A program made the position numbers and the translations under genes. Source: Candidatus Peribacteria bacterium (GTDB lineage: Bacteria > Patescibacteriota > Gracilibacteria > Peribacterales > Peribacteraceae). Taken from it: 64,000 bases of DNA. Below, piece after piece: positions 47,744 through 57,026 of the stretch. The first letter of the stretch is position 1. Every line of letters begins with the position of its first letter. Location: positions 1 through 64,000 of the forward strand of contig JAHFJP010000001.1 in NCBI GenBank assembly GCA_023245765.1, written 5' to 3'. The notes below the pieces were generated by a model. It was given only the letters and a program-made list of their open reading frames with translations. It had not been told where the DNA came from and did not search any database.

Positions 47744-48583
47744 ATGCCGTTAAAGCATTTGACGGAGACCGTTCTCGTCGTGCTGCTTGCGCTCGTGACG
47801 ATCGTCACGGGTGTCGTCGTATCAACCCTCCCGCATATTCCCGAGGGCTTCTTCCCGTGGACCATCATCTTCGTCGCGACGGTGCTCTTCCCCGCACTCG
47901 TGTACCCGCTTCTCAAGAACAACCGTGCCGATTACGCATTCCGCGCGCTGCATTTTGCGCCGGTGGCGATTACGATTGTCTGGATGTTCGTTGAGATTGC
48001 GATTCTCAAGCAGCCGCGCCTGGAAATCCTGCACCGGATCTACACCTGGGGCTGGAGCGCTCCGGCCGTCGCGCTCACGTTTCTGCTCCTTGCGGTCTTC
48101 TGCTTGCAGGTCATCCGCCGCCGCGTGCCGCGCATCACACTCCTGATTCTCTTCTTTGTGCCATTCATCGCCAGCGCGTATGCCAGTGAGAACTACACGC
48201 ACTGGAACACGCAGCTTGCGGCACTGCTGTGGGAAGCGAAGGAGCCCGTCATCATCGCGCAGAACTCTTCGTCGAGCATGAGCTCGATGCTCTCGCAGAG
48301 CGCAAAGGGTGAAAAGAACCTGGCATCGTCCTCGGTGCCCGAAGAGGAAGCCTGGCGGCAGAAGCTCCGCGAGGTGGAAGAAGGCAAAACACATTCTTCC
48401 GTGACGGCCAAGGGTCCGCTCCAGGGCATTGAGGCTGCGGCGAGTCTCTCCGAGGGAAAGAAGATCGTCGCCCACAAACGCACGAAACTCCCCAAATCCG
48501 GAGGGGAGATGGAGGCGATGGCAATTTTCATCATTGCTGCGTATGCAGCGGTGCTCCACAAGAGAGCAATGAACGTTGCGTAG
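47744..48583 (+). CDS. membrane protein with Ser-rich external tail
   Basis: A 279-residue protein: five hydrophobic segments in the first 150 residues, then a soluble, Ser/Glu/Lys-rich tail of about 100 residues (NSSSSMSSMLSQSAKGE), and a final hydrophobic stretch (MEAMAIFIIAAYAAVLH). The family is unknown. It ends at the first base of a 7-base repeat array that precedes eno. Confidence 0.66.
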   Translation: MPLKHLTETVLVVLLALVTIVTGVVVSTLPHIPEGFFPWTIIFVATVLFPALVYPLLKNNRADYAFRALHFAPVAITIVWMFVEIAILKQPRLEILHRIYTWGWSAPAVALTFLLLAVFCLQVIRRRVPRITLLILFFVPFIASAYASENYTHWNTQLAALLWEAKEPVIIAQNSSSSMSSMLSQSAKGEKNLASSSVPEEEAWRQKLREVEEGKTHSSVTAKGPLQGIEAAASLSEGKKIVAHKRTKLPKSGGEMEAMAIFIIAAYAAVLHKRAMNVA

Positions 48584-48613
48584 TGAAAAGTTGAAAGTGG
48601 AAAGTGAAAAGTG
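48583..48613 (+). repeat. single array of degenerate 7-base units before eno
   Basis: Units GTGAAAA, GTTGAAA, GTGGAAA, GTGAAAA, GTGAACC. It lies directly upstream of the eno -10 box. The complement matches the array before dnaA. Confidence 0.7.
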
Positions 48614-48619
48614 AACCTG

Positions 48620-48625
48620 TATGAT
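48620..48625 (+). promoter_or_regulatory. -10 element (TATGAT) of eno
   Basis: TATGAT, six bases before ATG 48632. It excludes the in-frame GTG at 48611 as start. Confidence 0.6.
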
Positions 48626-48631
48626 CTTGCC

Positions 48632-49909
48632 ATGTCTGCAATCAAGACTCTTCATGCGCGTCAGATATTAGATTCGCGGGGCACACCGACGGTTGAGGTG
48701 GATTGCCTGCTTGATGACGGCTCCTTCGGGCGTGCCGCAGTTCCGTCGGGTGCATCCACCGGCAGTCATGAGGCGCTGGAACTGCGGGACGGCAACAAGA
48801 AGGTCTACAACGGCAAGTCGGTGAGTAAGGCTGTTTCCAACGTCAATGACATCATCGCCAAGAAATTGAAAGGAACGCCGGTGTCGGATCAACGCACGCT
48901 GGATCAGATCATGATCGATCTCGACGGTGCGCCGAACAAATCCAGGCTGGGTGCAAATGCTATTCTCGCAGTCTCGATGGCGGTCTGTCGTGCCCGGGCG
49001 GTGTCGGAGAAGGCACCGCTCTGGAAGTCGCTCGCAGATCAATTCGATGTGAAGCTCGAGAAGGACGTGAAGCTGCCCGTTCCGCTCATGAACGTGCTCA
49101 ACGGTGGCGCCCATGCGGATTCGGGCCTCAGCTTCCAGGAATTCATGATCGTTCCAGTTGATTTTCCGTCATTTGCCGAAGCCCTCCGTGCCGGTGCCGA
49201 GGTGTTCTACGCGCTCAAGGACATGCTCAAGAAGTTCCAGTACGTGATCGCCGTGGGGGACGAAGGGGGATTCGCTCCGCACGTGGCCGATGCCGATCAT
49301 GCGTTCTCGATCCTCACACACGCGATCGAGGATGCCGGTTACGCAGGCAAGGTCAAACTCGCGATCGACTGCGCCGCGTCGGAGTTCTACAACGATGGAA
49401 AATACATCGCGGACCGCAAAACATTCACCTCTGCACAGCTGACGGACTATTACGCGCATCTGGCCGAGAAGTATCCGATCGTCAGCATTGAAGACAGCCA
49501 TGCGGAAGATGACTGGGACGGTTTCATTCTGATGCAGAAAAAGATGGGGAAGGGGATGCAGCTTGTCGGCGACGATCTCTTTGTGACCAACACGCAGCGC
49601 ATCACCGATGGCATCAAGAAGAACGCGGCCAATGCCGTCCTCATCAAGCTGAACCAGATCGGCACGGTCAGTGAAACGGCCGATGCGATCCAAATGTCGC
49701 AGAAGAACGGCTGGAACAGCATCGCGAGCCACCGCAGCGGCGAAACCGAAGACACCTTCATCGCCCACCTCGCGGTCGGCCTCCAGACCGGACAGATTAA
49801 GACCGGCTCCCTGAGCCGCACCGACCGGATCTGCAAATACAACGAGCTGCTCAGGATTGAAGAAGAACTCGGTAAAAAGGCTGTCTACAAGAGTCCTTTC
49901 GGAGTATGA
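48632..49909 (+). CDS. eno: enolase (phosphopyruvate hydratase)
   Basis: A 425-residue glycolytic enzyme converting 2-phosphoglycerate to phosphoenolpyruvate. Family signatures: ARQILDSRGTPTVEVD, VPSGASTGSHEALELRDG, NVLNGGAHADSGLSFQEFMI, VGDEGGFAP, and the Mg ligand/catalytic region SIEDSHAEDDW, LVGDDLFVTN and ASHRSGETEDTFIAHLAV. Normal length. Its TGA stop lies inside the -10 box of hicB. Confidence 0.97.
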   Translation: MSAIKTLHARQILDSRGTPTVEVDCLLDDGSFGRAAVPSGASTGSHEALELRDGNKKVYNGKSVSKAVSNVNDIIAKKLKGTPVSDQRTLDQIMIDLDGAPNKSRLGANAILAVSMAVCRARAVSEKAPLWKSLADQFDVKLEKDVKLPVPLMNVLNGGAHADSGLSFQEFMIVPVDFPSFAEALRAGAEVFYALKDMLKKFQYVIAVGDEGGFAPHVADADHAFSILTHAIEDAGYAGKVKLAIDCAASEFYNDGKYIADRKTFTSAQLTDYYAHLAEKYPIVSIEDSHAEDDWDGFILMQKKMGKGMQLVGDDLFVTNTQRITDGIKKNAANAVLIKLNQIGTVSETADAIQMSQKNGWNSIASHRSGETEDTFIAHLAVGLQTGQIKTGSLSRTDRICKYNELLRIEEELGKKAVYKSPFGV

Positions 49910-49910
49910 T
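49905..49910 (+). promoter_or_regulatory. -10 element (TATGAT) of hicBA, overlapping the eno stop
   Basis: TATGAT contains the TGA stop of eno (49907-49909) and lies six bases before ATG 49917. Confidence 0.55.
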
Positions 49911-49916
49911 GTGGAT

Positions 49917-50174
49917 ATGAAGAAGAAGCGCTTCGTTAGCAGGAAGAACCAGCCAGCACGCTCTCTGCCCGTTCTTATCGAACGAGACGAGGGAGGGATG
50001 TACATCGTTGAATGTCCCATTCTCTCAGGGTGTTATTCGCAGGGAAAAACACTTGATGACGCACTGAAGAATATCCAGGAAGTCATTGCACTTGTGAGCG
50101 AAGAAGAGCCGAATCGGGCTATTCTCCGCGATTACCTGCCACGTGAAATCAGCTTCCATACGATCACGATCTGA
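49917..50174 (+). CDS. hicB: HicB-type antitoxin
   Basis: An 85-residue protein with the HicB degenerate RNase H fold: LPVLIERDEGGMYIVECPIL, GCYSQGKTLDDALKNIQEVI. It lacks a C-terminal DNA-binding domain, ending HTITI, so autoregulation may be weak or absent. The toxin gene follows after two bases. The start is ATG 49917 behind TATGAT; the frame is open upstream into eno. Confidence 0.9.
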   Translation: MKKKRFVSRKNQPARSLPVLIERDEGGMYIVECPILSGCYSQGKTLDDALKNIQEVIALVSEEEPNRAILRDYLPREISFHTITI

Positions 50175-50176
50175 GA

Positions 50177-50404
50177 ATGACAATCTTTCCCATCGTTTCC
50201 GGACGGGAAGCGGTGAAGTGTTTTCTGCGTCTCGGATATGTTCTTGTGAGGCAACGCGGGAGTCACATGCGTTTAACTCATCCTTCGGATAGGAACAGGA
50301 AGTCTCTCACTATTCCCGATCACCGAGAGTTGGGAAAAGGACTGCTCAGAAAGTTGCTGCGTGACGCTCAGATCACTGTCGATGATTTTTTGAAGTTGCT
50401 GTAA
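50177..50404 (+). CDS. hicA: HicA-type toxin (mRNA interferase)
   Basis: A 75-residue double-stranded-RNA-binding-fold toxin. The catalytic His lies in VRQRGSHMRLTHP, with SLTIPDHRELGKGLLRKLLR following. It should cleave mRNA in a translation-independent way unless bound by HicB. The order antitoxin-toxin is the reverse of classical hicAB. Its 3' end overlaps the opposite-strand gene by 32 bases. Confidence 0.92.
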   Translation: MTIFPIVSGREAVKCFLRLGYVLVRQRGSHMRLTHPSDRNRKSLTIPDHRELGKGLLRKLLRDAQITVDDFLKLL

Positions 50405-50642
50405 TCCAGAACCGTTTCAACCACGGCAGCGTCAGCGTCGAGAAGACGTACGAGATCGTTGGAATGAGTGAGAGCAACAGAAAACGTTCTTCACCAATCA
50501 GCCAGAGCAGGAGTACTGCGGTGAGGTACGTCAGCAGAGCGAGAAAAGCCCGCCGCGTGAAACTGACCTCCCACGCTTTCTCCGCTTCGACGCGACGATT
50601 TCGTTCAAGAATCAATTCCAGTGACCGTTCAAGATTTGTCAT
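50373..50642 (-). CDS. two-helix membrane protein
   Basis: An 89-residue protein: a charged N-terminal helix (MTNLERSLELILERNRRVEAEKAWE), then two membrane helices (about 31-48 and 52-72) and a basic tail. This plan (N-terminal 'E-x-R-N-x-R-V-E-x-x-K-A-W-E' followed by a hairpin) is common in Patescibacterial genomes, without known role. It overlaps the hicA end on the other strand. Confidence 0.72.
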   Translation of the reverse strand: MTNLERSLELILERNRRVEAEKAWEVSFTRRAFLALLTYLTAVLLLWLIGEERFLLLSLIPTISYVFSTLTLPWLKRFWITATSKNHRQ

Positions 50643-50664
50643 ACAAGTTATGAATGAATTTCGT

Positions 50665-50700
50665 GGCCCCGCACAACTCGCTGCGCTCGTATGCGGGGCC
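50665..50700. repeat. palindrome GGCCCCGCA/TGCGGGGCC
   Basis: Perfect nine-base arms around an 18-base loop. It shares GCCCCGCA and its complement with the extra palindrome at 27437-27468. Confidence 0.6.
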
Positions 50701-50757
50701 AAAGATCTTCGGCTTCACGCTTCGCCCTTCGGGCTCGCGTTCAGCTCGAATTCACTT

Positions 50758-50834
50758 TGGTCGGGACGACAGGACTTGAACCTGCGACCTCATGCACCCC
50801 ATGCATGCGCTCTAGCCAACTGAGCTACGTCCCG
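50758..50834 (-). tRNA. tRNA-Pro (anticodon GGG)
   Basis: Acceptor arms CGGGACG/CGTCCCG, anticodon stem CATGC/GCATG, loop ATGGGGT with GGG, a T arm with GGTTCAAGTCC, discriminator A and encoded CCA. Length 77. Position 32 is A instead of the usual pyrimidine. Confidence 0.93.
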
Positions 50835-50954
50835 ATTGTGAAGGATCCTACAGCATGCATGAACGGCGTGACAGCCGCTCCCGTTTGTCAAAATATCCAG
50901 CTTTAGACCATTGAATTCCGAGGGTCGCGAGACTAGACTGGGCCATCAAAATTT

Positions 50955-52523
50955 ATGGGGAAACCCCCTCCATCCACATCTTCCATTGAATCAACGCTCC
51001 AGGCTCTCCGCGAAGCCATCTGGTCGCGGCGACCGATCCTGGGGGATATCATGCGTAAGCACGGCGACATGCAGCTGTTTGAGTACGCGCAGGACTTCAT
51101 GGACGTCAACGACGCGCCCGTTCTTGACCCGTACAAGCCTGAGATCATCGATACGCTGTGTGATTTGATCGGTCAGCGTTTGGGGCCGGATGTGGCAACT
51201 CGCGCCCGAAAGCAGCTCAAGAAATTCGCCCTCGTCTCCACCGCCGATCACCATTCCACGATCGATCATCCGTTCTGGGTGAACGCCAACATTATTTCGG
51301 GTCTGCCGTTCCTCGAGAAGCCCGATCCCGATGTGTTCTCGCTCGTCGTGCTGTCGTTTGCCAGTGTCTCGCTAAACAATGCGTCGGGATTCGCACGGGG
51401 AATTCTCTTCCATGGCGGCATGGGCAATTCCAGCAATCTCATCCGCCTGCCGGTGCTGCCGGATAAGGAGAAGATGGGAATCGTGTACAGCAGCCGTGCA
51501 TTCACGCGTGAGGATCTTGACCGCGCGCAGCAGTCACTGCACGAAAAGGAGAGGGCAGGGGAGATCACGCCGCAACGTCGCGCGGGGATCGCGGGATTTC
51601 TGGAGGACTATTACGGAGCCAAAGACGTCCTCGATTCTCCCGATCTTTCCACGCAGATCACCAAGATCAACTTCCGTTTCTGGCCCAAGCTCTTCCATCC
51701 GGCTAAAGGCGAAGAGCCCGGACGGCGCATGCTCGATCTGATTTACTTCGAGATCGAGACGCTCGTGACCGAACTGCTGCTGCGTCGTCACCTGACGGAG
51801 AATACACTGATCAACCGGCTGCTGTTCCGCGATGACTACCGCAAGCTTGTCCTGGAGTGTTTCGACGGCATCGCCGGCGCGTTTTCTCACAAGAAAGGAT
51901 GGGGGACCTACATGTTCTGGGCGATCGATGCCAATCACCACCGTGTGCGTTTGGAGCTCGACGGAAACAGGCTGGTCTCCAAAACCCAGCCGGATCTCTC
52001 GGTCGACTTTACCCCGGATGCGATTGCGCAGGCGCTCAAAGACCGTCGCATCTATCCGAGCATGCTCCTCTGCTACATCATGGTGTCGCTCTACTACGGC
52101 ATGAAGTGCCTGGGCGGGTTTTGCCAGGTGCATGATCTGACAGTGACGAAGGAGGCGTGGGGCAAGATGCTCCGAGCGGTCGGCGAGAGCAAAGAAGCCG
52201 ATGCGCTGACGCCGATCCAGACCAAAGAGCTCGGCGGCGACGGTATGGTGCTCGCGTACTCGCGCTCGGCATCGGGCACGGAAATGTTCCCCGCGACGGG
52301 CATCGACATGTACCTGAGCGAAAAAGATACGGGTGTGGAGAAGTACCTCAACCGGTCAAAGGAAGTGACGATGCAGGAGATGATGAATCCGATGCTGCCC
52401 GAGATGTATACGGTGCTCTTTACCGCCGATGAGCGCGATCCCGAACTTCTCAAAATCTCCCCGGAGGCGATCCTGCGGGAAACGGGTCTGCAGGAGAAAC
52501 TCGCTGCGGAGGCGAGGAAGTGA
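50955..52523 (+). CDS. hypothetical protein, 522 residues
   Basis: A soluble protein of core-like base composition, so probably a resident gene. Conspicuous segments: VSTADHHSTIDHPFWVNANI (His-rich, near 97-116), LFHGGMGNSSNLIRLPVLPD, WGTYMFWAIDANHHRVRLEL and YYGMKCLGGFCQVHDLTVTK. The clustered His, Asp and Cys residues could bind a metal. It reminds me of no family that I can name. The start follows TAGACT by 15 bases. A RelE-type module converges on its end. Confidence 0.75.
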   Translation: MGKPPPSTSSIESTLQALREAIWSRRPILGDIMRKHGDMQLFEYAQDFMDVNDAPVLDPYKPEIIDTLCDLIGQRLGPDVATRARKQLKKFALVSTADHHSTIDHPFWVNANIISGLPFLEKPDPDVFSLVVLSFASVSLNNASGFARGILFHGGMGNSSNLIRLPVLPDKEKMGIVYSSRAFTREDLDRAQQSLHEKERAGEITPQRRAGIAGFLEDYYGAKDVLDSPDLSTQITKINFRFWPKLFHPAKGEEPGRRMLDLIYFEIETLVTELLLRRHLTENTLINRLLFRDDYRKLVLECFDGIAGAFSHKKGWGTYMFWAIDANHHRVRLELDGNRLVSKTQPDLSVDFTPDAIAQALKDRRIYPSMLLCYIMVSLYYGMKCLGGFCQVHDLTVTKEAWGKMLRAVGESKEADALTPIQTKELGGDGMVLAYSRSASGTEMFPATGIDMYLSEKDTGVEKYLNRSKEVTMQEMMNPMLPEMYTVLFTADERDPELLKISPEAILRETGLQEKLAAEARK

Positions 52524-52532
52524 TGACGGTGT

Positions 52533-52811
52533 CTATCCCACGAGTTCCTCCGTATCCGGATAGATTGTTGACCGGTGGCCGAACAATTCAATACGAACGA
52601 CGTTTTCCATGATTCTGTACACGACGCGGTATTCACCAACCCGCAGACTCCATAGTCCGTGCAGAGGATGGCGCAGGGGTTTTCCGAATAGAGATGGCTC
52701 TCTTGTGAGTTTCTCTTCAATCATGAGGCGAATGCGCTCTTTCACATTGTTCGGCAAACGCCGGAATTTTTTCCAGTCGATGTTCGGCCCGTATTCAATG
52801 TGATAGGTCAT
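52533..52811 (-). CDS. RelE/ParE-type toxin
   Basis: A 92-residue protein with the RelE fold: YGPNIDWKKFRRLPNNVKER, KPLRHPLHGLWSLRVGEYRVVYRI and VRIELFGHRSTIY, including the conserved G-x-x-x-L-R-V-G-x-Y-R-V-x-Y. It probably cleaves mRNA on the ribosome. It overlaps the antitoxin gene by four bases. ParE-type gyrase inhibition is less likely, given the C-terminal His. Confidence 0.87.
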   Translation of the reverse strand: MTYHIEYGPNIDWKKFRRLPNNVKERIRLMIEEKLTREPSLFGKPLRHPLHGLWSLRVGEYRVVYRIMENVVRIELFGHRSTIYPDTEELVG

Positions 52812-53038
52812 GAAACCTTCTTCCAGAACTCCTCATGAGATATATATTTTCCTCCTTTCGCTATGCGCTCAGCGGCTATAGTTGCGAAGTAATCGTCCTC
52901 CGCGAGTTCCAGAGCGTTCTCGATCAATTGAAGGGCTTTTTCCGATTGAGACATCTCATCCCGAACGGCGATCTTCTGGAGATAGACCGCGATGTGTTTC
53001 GGCAATGTGAGATTGAGCCTCTTCTTCTTTGTCGGCAT
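52808..53038 (-). CDS. antitoxin of the RelE-type module
   Basis: A 76-residue protein: a basic ribbon-helix-helix-like N-terminus (MPTKKKRLNLTLPKHIAVYL), a helix ALQLIENALELAEDDYFA, and the C-terminal toxin-binding region ending HEEFWKKVS. The promoter has a perfect palindrome, as expected for autoregulation by an RHH antitoxin. Confidence 0.85.
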   Translation of the reverse strand: MPTKKKRLNLTLPKHIAVYLQKIAVRDEMSQSEKALQLIENALELAEDDYFATIAAERIAKGGKYISHEEFWKKVS

Positions 53039-53044
53039 GTATTT

Positions 53045-53065
53045 AGTGTAACACTGGTGTTACAC
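53045..53065 (-). promoter_or_regulatory. -10 box and operator palindrome of the RelE-type module
   Basis: The minus-strand -10 TACACT (53045-53050) lies six bases before the ATG. GTGTAACAC (53046-53054) and GTGTTACAC (53057-53065) are perfect complements with a TG spacer and cover the -10. Confidence 0.7.
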
Positions 53066-53147
53066 CTTGCGCAAGGCGGATGCTATCAAAATCTTCCTTG
53101 TCCTTTGGCTAAGATTCTGCTTCCATAATCGCTATTTGGCATGGTAC

Positions 53148-53176
53148 TTGCATATTTAATTAAATTATGTTATAGT
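53148..53176 (+). promoter_or_regulatory. promoter TTGCAT-17-TATAGT
   Basis: The -35 TTGCAT (53148-53153) and -10 TATAGT (53171-53176) are 17 bases apart in a very AT-rich stretch. The gene at 53224 would have a leader of about 40 bases, longer than most here. Confidence 0.65.
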
Positions 53177-53223
53177 ATTCAGTTCGCTAACGCTCACTGC
53201 TAACCGTCCTTCCTATCTAGTCC

Positions 53224-54576
53224 ATGAGCCTCAATCCCAAAGATCTATCGGCCGCAACGGGTGCGATCAATGAGCATCAGCGTCTGCTCGTGATCCCCCA
53301 CGCGAACGTCGACCCCGACGGGCTGAGTTCGGCGCTTTCGTGCTACCAGATGTTCAAAAGCATCGGGAAAGACGTCACCGTGATCTGCCCCGATACGCCG
53401 CCGGAGTCACTGCGGTTCCTCCCCGGCTTCGAAAAGCTCGAAGGCGAGATCGCCGAGAGCCAGAACTTCGTCGTGACGATCAATCTGGAGGACGGCGTGG
53501 AGGTCGATAAGCTCCGCTACACCGTCGAAGATCACAAGGTGAACATCATCGTGGTGCCGAAGAAAGGGAAGATCGGCAGTCGCGCCGTCACGTTTGCCGA
53601 AGGACCGCGTCACTACGATCTCATCGTCATGGTCGATACCGCCGATCTCGCGTTGCTTGGGAGCCTCCACACCGATCACATGGATCTCTTTTCACAGGTC
53701 CCCATCCTCAATATTGATCATCACATCAGCAACATGCGCTACGGTCAGCTGCATTTGATCGACCCCACCGCGGCCTCGGCCACCGAAGTCCTCTACAACT
53801 GGTTCCTCCAGGTGCCCGACTGGGCCGGGAAGATCACGCCGGATATCGCCACGCTGCTACTCACCGGGCTTATCACGGATACAAGAAGTTTCCAGAACCC
53901 CAATACCACGCCGCGGTCACTGGAAGTCGCCGCCGAACTCCTGGAGCGCGGTGCCCGTCAGCAGGAAATCATCCAGCACATCTACAAAACGAAGCCGCTC
54001 AGTACTCTCAAGATCTGGGGCCGTGCTCTCAACCGCATCCAGATGGACGCCCAGGCGGGCATCGTGTGGTCGAGCATCAGCCGCGAAGATCTGCAGGAGA
54101 TGGAAGCATCGTCCAAGGAAACCCATGGCATTCTCGACGAACTGATCTCGACGATTCCGAATGCCGATATCCATGTGCTCTTCACGGAGGTCGAAGAGGG
54201 CGGGCTCAAAGCGAGCATGCGCAGTTCCGCGATGATCGACTGTTCACGCCTCGCTGCCGAAACGTACGGGGGCGGCGGACACCCGAGAGCGTCGGGATTC
54301 CGCGTCAAGAACTACGACAACTTCCAGCTGCAGGTCCTGGAGTCGGTCAAGAAACTGAAGGAGGGGATGGTGAGGCAGCGGAGGGAGGGAGATGAGCCAC
54401 GAGTGGTGCGGGCGGTCGTGACTCCTCAGGCGACGAAAGGAACCAAGGCAACCGAGGGGACCAAGGTGTCCGAGGCGCCCAAAAAGAAGCACAAAGGAAA
54501 AGATGTTGTTCGCGGTCTTCAGAATGGCAAAGACAACGGAGGTGGAACGGATATCGTTGGAAAAATCACGCAATAA
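53224..54576 (+). CDS. DHH/DHHA1 family phosphoesterase (NrnA-like)
   Basis: A 450-residue protein. The N-terminal DHH domain has HANVDPDGLSSAL, VMVDTADLALLG and LNIDHHISNMRYG (the Asp-His-His metal site); the DHHA1 domain ends with YGGGGHPRASGFRV. Such enzymes degrade nano-RNA or cyclic dinucleotides. The last 80 residues are an unrelated Lys/Thr-rich tail, partly encoded by a 9-base repeat array (ATKGTKATEGTKVSE). It is upstream of infB, in the position where rbfA/nrnA occur in other bacteria. Confidence 0.88.
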   Translation: MSLNPKDLSAATGAINEHQRLLVIPHANVDPDGLSSALSCYQMFKSIGKDVTVICPDTPPESLRFLPGFEKLEGEIAESQNFVVTINLEDGVEVDKLRYTVEDHKVNIIVVPKKGKIGSRAVTFAEGPRHYDLIVMVDTADLALLGSLHTDHMDLFSQVPILNIDHHISNMRYGQLHLIDPTAASATEVLYNWFLQVPDWAGKITPDIATLLLTGLITDTRSFQNPNTTPRSLEVAAELLERGARQQEIIQHIYKTKPLSTLKIWGRALNRIQMDAQAGIVWSSISREDLQEMEASSKETHGILDELISTIPNADIHVLFTEVEEGGLKASMRSSAMIDCSRLAAETYGGGGHPRASGFRVKNYDNFQLQVLESVKKLKEGMVRQRREGDEPRVVRAVVTPQATKGTKATEGTKVSEAPKKKHKGKDVVRGLQNGKDNGGGTDIVGKITQ

Positions 54577-54648
54577 CCTCGGCCCGCCCATATCGAACAA
54601 CGTTCGGTCAGGTCACCTCGGCACCGTCGGTCCCCTCGGTGCCCTTTC
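54435..54648. repeat. inverted array of degenerate 9-base units (locus 6), one arm coding
   Basis: The left arm (54435-54480) repeats AAAGGAACC, AAGGCAACC, GAGGGGACC, AAGGTGTCC, GAGGCGCCC inside the DHH gene. The right arm (54608-54648) repeats GGTCACCTC, GGCACCGTC, GGTCCCCTC, GGTGCCCTT between this gene and infB. Confidence 0.75.
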
Positions 54649-54703
54649 ATGCGCCCGGAATACCTGATAGAGTTCTTCCGGTCATTATCTCAATCCGTAT
54701 CCC

Positions 54704-56986
54704 ATGCGCCTCGTCCAAGTCGCAAAAATCTTAGGCATGACAGGACAGGAACTCCGCCACGAGCTCACGCAGGTGAACTTCGGCGTCAAGCCGACGGACC
54801 GTGAGGTGCCCGAGTCGCTCGCCAAGGGCATCATCCGGTTTGTCGCACAGAAGAAGGGCCTCACGATTGATCTGGAGAATATCGGTCTGATGAAGGATGA
54901 CGGTGAGGAGGAATCGTCCGATGAATCGTCCGCGTCCGCCCAGGAGGCTGCGCCAGCCCAGGCGGCAGCAGCTCAGCCCGCGGCGCCCACCGGTGTTGCT
55001 CCCCGCACGGGAGGCGGTGACAGCTTCACCGTCATGCGCAAGCTGACGCTGGAAGACGTTCCCAAGGAAGCGATTGCGCGGCAGGAGCAGCAGCTGAAGA
55101 AGCTCACCAAAGAGGAGCGCGAAGAGCAGGCACGTGAGCAGCGCAAGACGGCCGCGCTCGCACGATCAAAAACCTCTGCGGCGCAGCGCGACCAGGAACA
55201 GATCAAGAGCAAGGAAGGTCCGGTGACGATTCCCGACATGATCACGGTAAAGGAGCTCAGCGAAAAAATGGGCGTTCAAGTTCCCAAGGTCATCGCGGCG
55301 CTCATGAAGAACGGCGTGATGGCGACGATCACGCAATCGATCGATTTCGATACGGCGGCGATTGTCGCAACCGAGCTCGGCGTCACGTTGGAGCGTGAGG
55401 AGCGCAGCGCCACGGCCGAGCAATTGATTGCGCGCAACCTCAAGGAACTCATCAAGGATGACCAGGAGAACTTGAGCCCACGCCCGCCCATCGTCGTGGT
55501 GATGGGCCATGTCGATCACGGAAAAACCGCGCTCCTCGATGCCATCCGCTCAACCGACGTCGTCTCGCAGGAGGCCGGCGGCATCACCCAGCACATCGGC
55601 GCGTATCAGGTGGAGCACGAATCGTCCCTCGTCGGCCGCCGCGCGATCACGTTCCTCGATACGCCGGGCCACGAAGCGTTTACCGCAATGCGCGCACGGG
55701 GGGCCCAGGTGACCGACATCGTCATTCTGGTTGTTTCCGCGGAGGAAGGCGTCAAGCCGACGACGATCGAAGCCATCGACCATGCCAAGGACGCCGGCGT
55801 GCCGATCCTCGTCGCGCTCACAAAGATCGACAAGGAACGGGCCGATCTCGATCGTGTCAAAGGCGAACTGGCCGCGCACGAGCTCCAGCCGGAGGAATGG
55901 GGCGGCAAGACGCCGATGGTGCCGTGTTCGGCGGTCACCAAACAGGGCATTCCCGATCTGCTCGATCATCTGCTGCTCATGGCTGACGAACTCAAGCTCA
56001 CCGCAAATCCCAATCGCTCGGCTATCGCAACCGTCATCGAAAGTCATCTGGATACCTCCATGGGGCCGCTCGCGACGGTGATCGTGAATACCGGGACGCT
56101 GCGTGTGGGTGATATTTGCGTCTGCGGCAAGATCACGGGGAGAGTGAAAGCACTGATCGACGCGCATGGAAAACGGCTCAACGAAGTTCGCCCTTCCGGT
56201 GCCGCGCGGATGTCAGGGCTCGAGAGTGTGCCGACCGTCGGCGATATTCTGCAGATCGTCGCATCCGACCGGGAAGCGCGTGGGCTCCAGGAAGCGTTCA
56301 GCGAGCATGCGGGCCGGGTGCAGAAGCACACCTTCGCCGATCTCGTCTCGCGCCTGAGTGCCGGCAAACTCAAGCAGCTCAAAGTCGTGCTCAAAGTCGA
56401 TACCCAGGGCTCTCTTGAGGCCATCAAAGAAGCGCTCAGCAAGCTCGCCACGCCGGACCGCGATGTCACGGTGAAAGTGATTCACGGAGCGATCGGCGCC
56501 GTCTCCGAGAGTGATGTGATGATGGCCTCGGCGAGCGAAGGCATCGTCCTCTCGTTCCACGTACCCGTGCCGCCGGACGTCAACCGCACCGCCGAACGCG
56601 AGGGCGTCAAAATCCGCCAGTATGAGATCCTCTACGAAATGCTCGACGAGGTCGAAAAACTCCTCAAGGGCCTGGTCGAACCGGTGGAAGAAGAGAAGAT
56701 CCTCGGCCATCTGGAGGTCCGCGGTATCTTCCTCAACAAGAAGAGCGAGCAGATCATCGGCGGCAAGGTGACCGACGGCATCCTCAAGCGCGTGACGTTT
56801 CGGCTCATCAGAGAAGAGGCAGTGGTCGGCACCGGCCGCATCACCTCGCTCAAGCACGTCGACAAAGACATCAAGGAAGCCAAAGAGGGCCAGGAGTGCG
56901 GCATGCGTGTCGAAAGCACCGTCCCCGTGCAGGAGGGGGATAGATTGGAGGCGTACGTGCGAGAGCTCAAGCGCAAAGAGGAGTAA
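54704..56986 (+). CDS. infB: translation initiation factor IF-2
   Basis: A 760-residue GTPase that places initiator tRNA on the ribosome. It has an IF2_N domain ([20 protein letters not shown]), an Ala/Gln/Glu-rich linker, a second IF2_N-like segment ([21 protein letters not shown]), the G domain with [20 protein letters not shown] and TKID, then domains II-IV. Normal order, with a short N-terminal part. In a genome with many leaderless mRNAs, IF2 dependence of initiation is of interest. Confidence 0.97.
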   Translation: MRLVQVAKILGMTGQELRHELTQVNFGVKPTDREVPESLAKGIIRFVAQKKGLTIDLENIGLMKDDGEEESSDESSASAQEAAPAQAAAAQPAAPTGVAPRTGGGDSFTVMRKLTLEDVPKEAIARQEQQLKKLTKEEREEQAREQRKTAALARSKTSAAQRDQEQIKSKEGPVTIPDMITVKELSEKMGVQVPKVIAALMKNGVMATITQSIDFDTAAIVATELGVTLEREERSATAEQLIARNLKELIKDDQENLSPRPPIVVVMGHVDHGKTALLDAIRSTDVVSQEAGGITQHIGAYQVEHESSLVGRRAITFLDTPGHEAFTAMRARGAQVTDIVILVVSAEEGVKPTTIEAIDHAKDAGVPILVALTKIDKERADLDRVKGELAAHELQPEEWGGKTPMVPCSAVTKQGIPDLLDHLLLMADELKLTANPNRSAIATVIESHLDTSMGPLATVIVNTGTLRVGDICVCGKITGRVKALIDAHGKRLNEVRPSGAARMSGLESVPTVGDILQIVASDREARGLQEAFSEHAGRVQKHTFADLVSRLSAGKLKQLKVVLKVDTQGSLEAIKEALSKLATPDRDVTVKVIHGAIGAVSESDVMMASASEGIVLSFHVPVPPDVNRTAEREGVKIRQYEILYEMLDEVEKLLKGLVEPVEEEKILGHLEVRGIFLNKKSEQIIGGKVTDGILKRVTFRLIREEAVVGTGRITSLKHVDKDIKEAKEGQECGMRVESTVPVQEGDRLEAYVRELKRKEE

Positions 56987-56990
56987 CCAG

Positions 56991-57009
56991 CGCACGTCTT
57001 CGACGTGCG
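56991..57009. terminator. possible terminator of infB
   Basis: CGCACGTC (56991-56998) pairs with GACGTGCG (57002-57009) around a TTC loop, between convergent genes. Only a weak T run (57022 onward) follows. Confidence 0.45.
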
Positions 57010-57026
57010 GTGAATGACATCATTTT

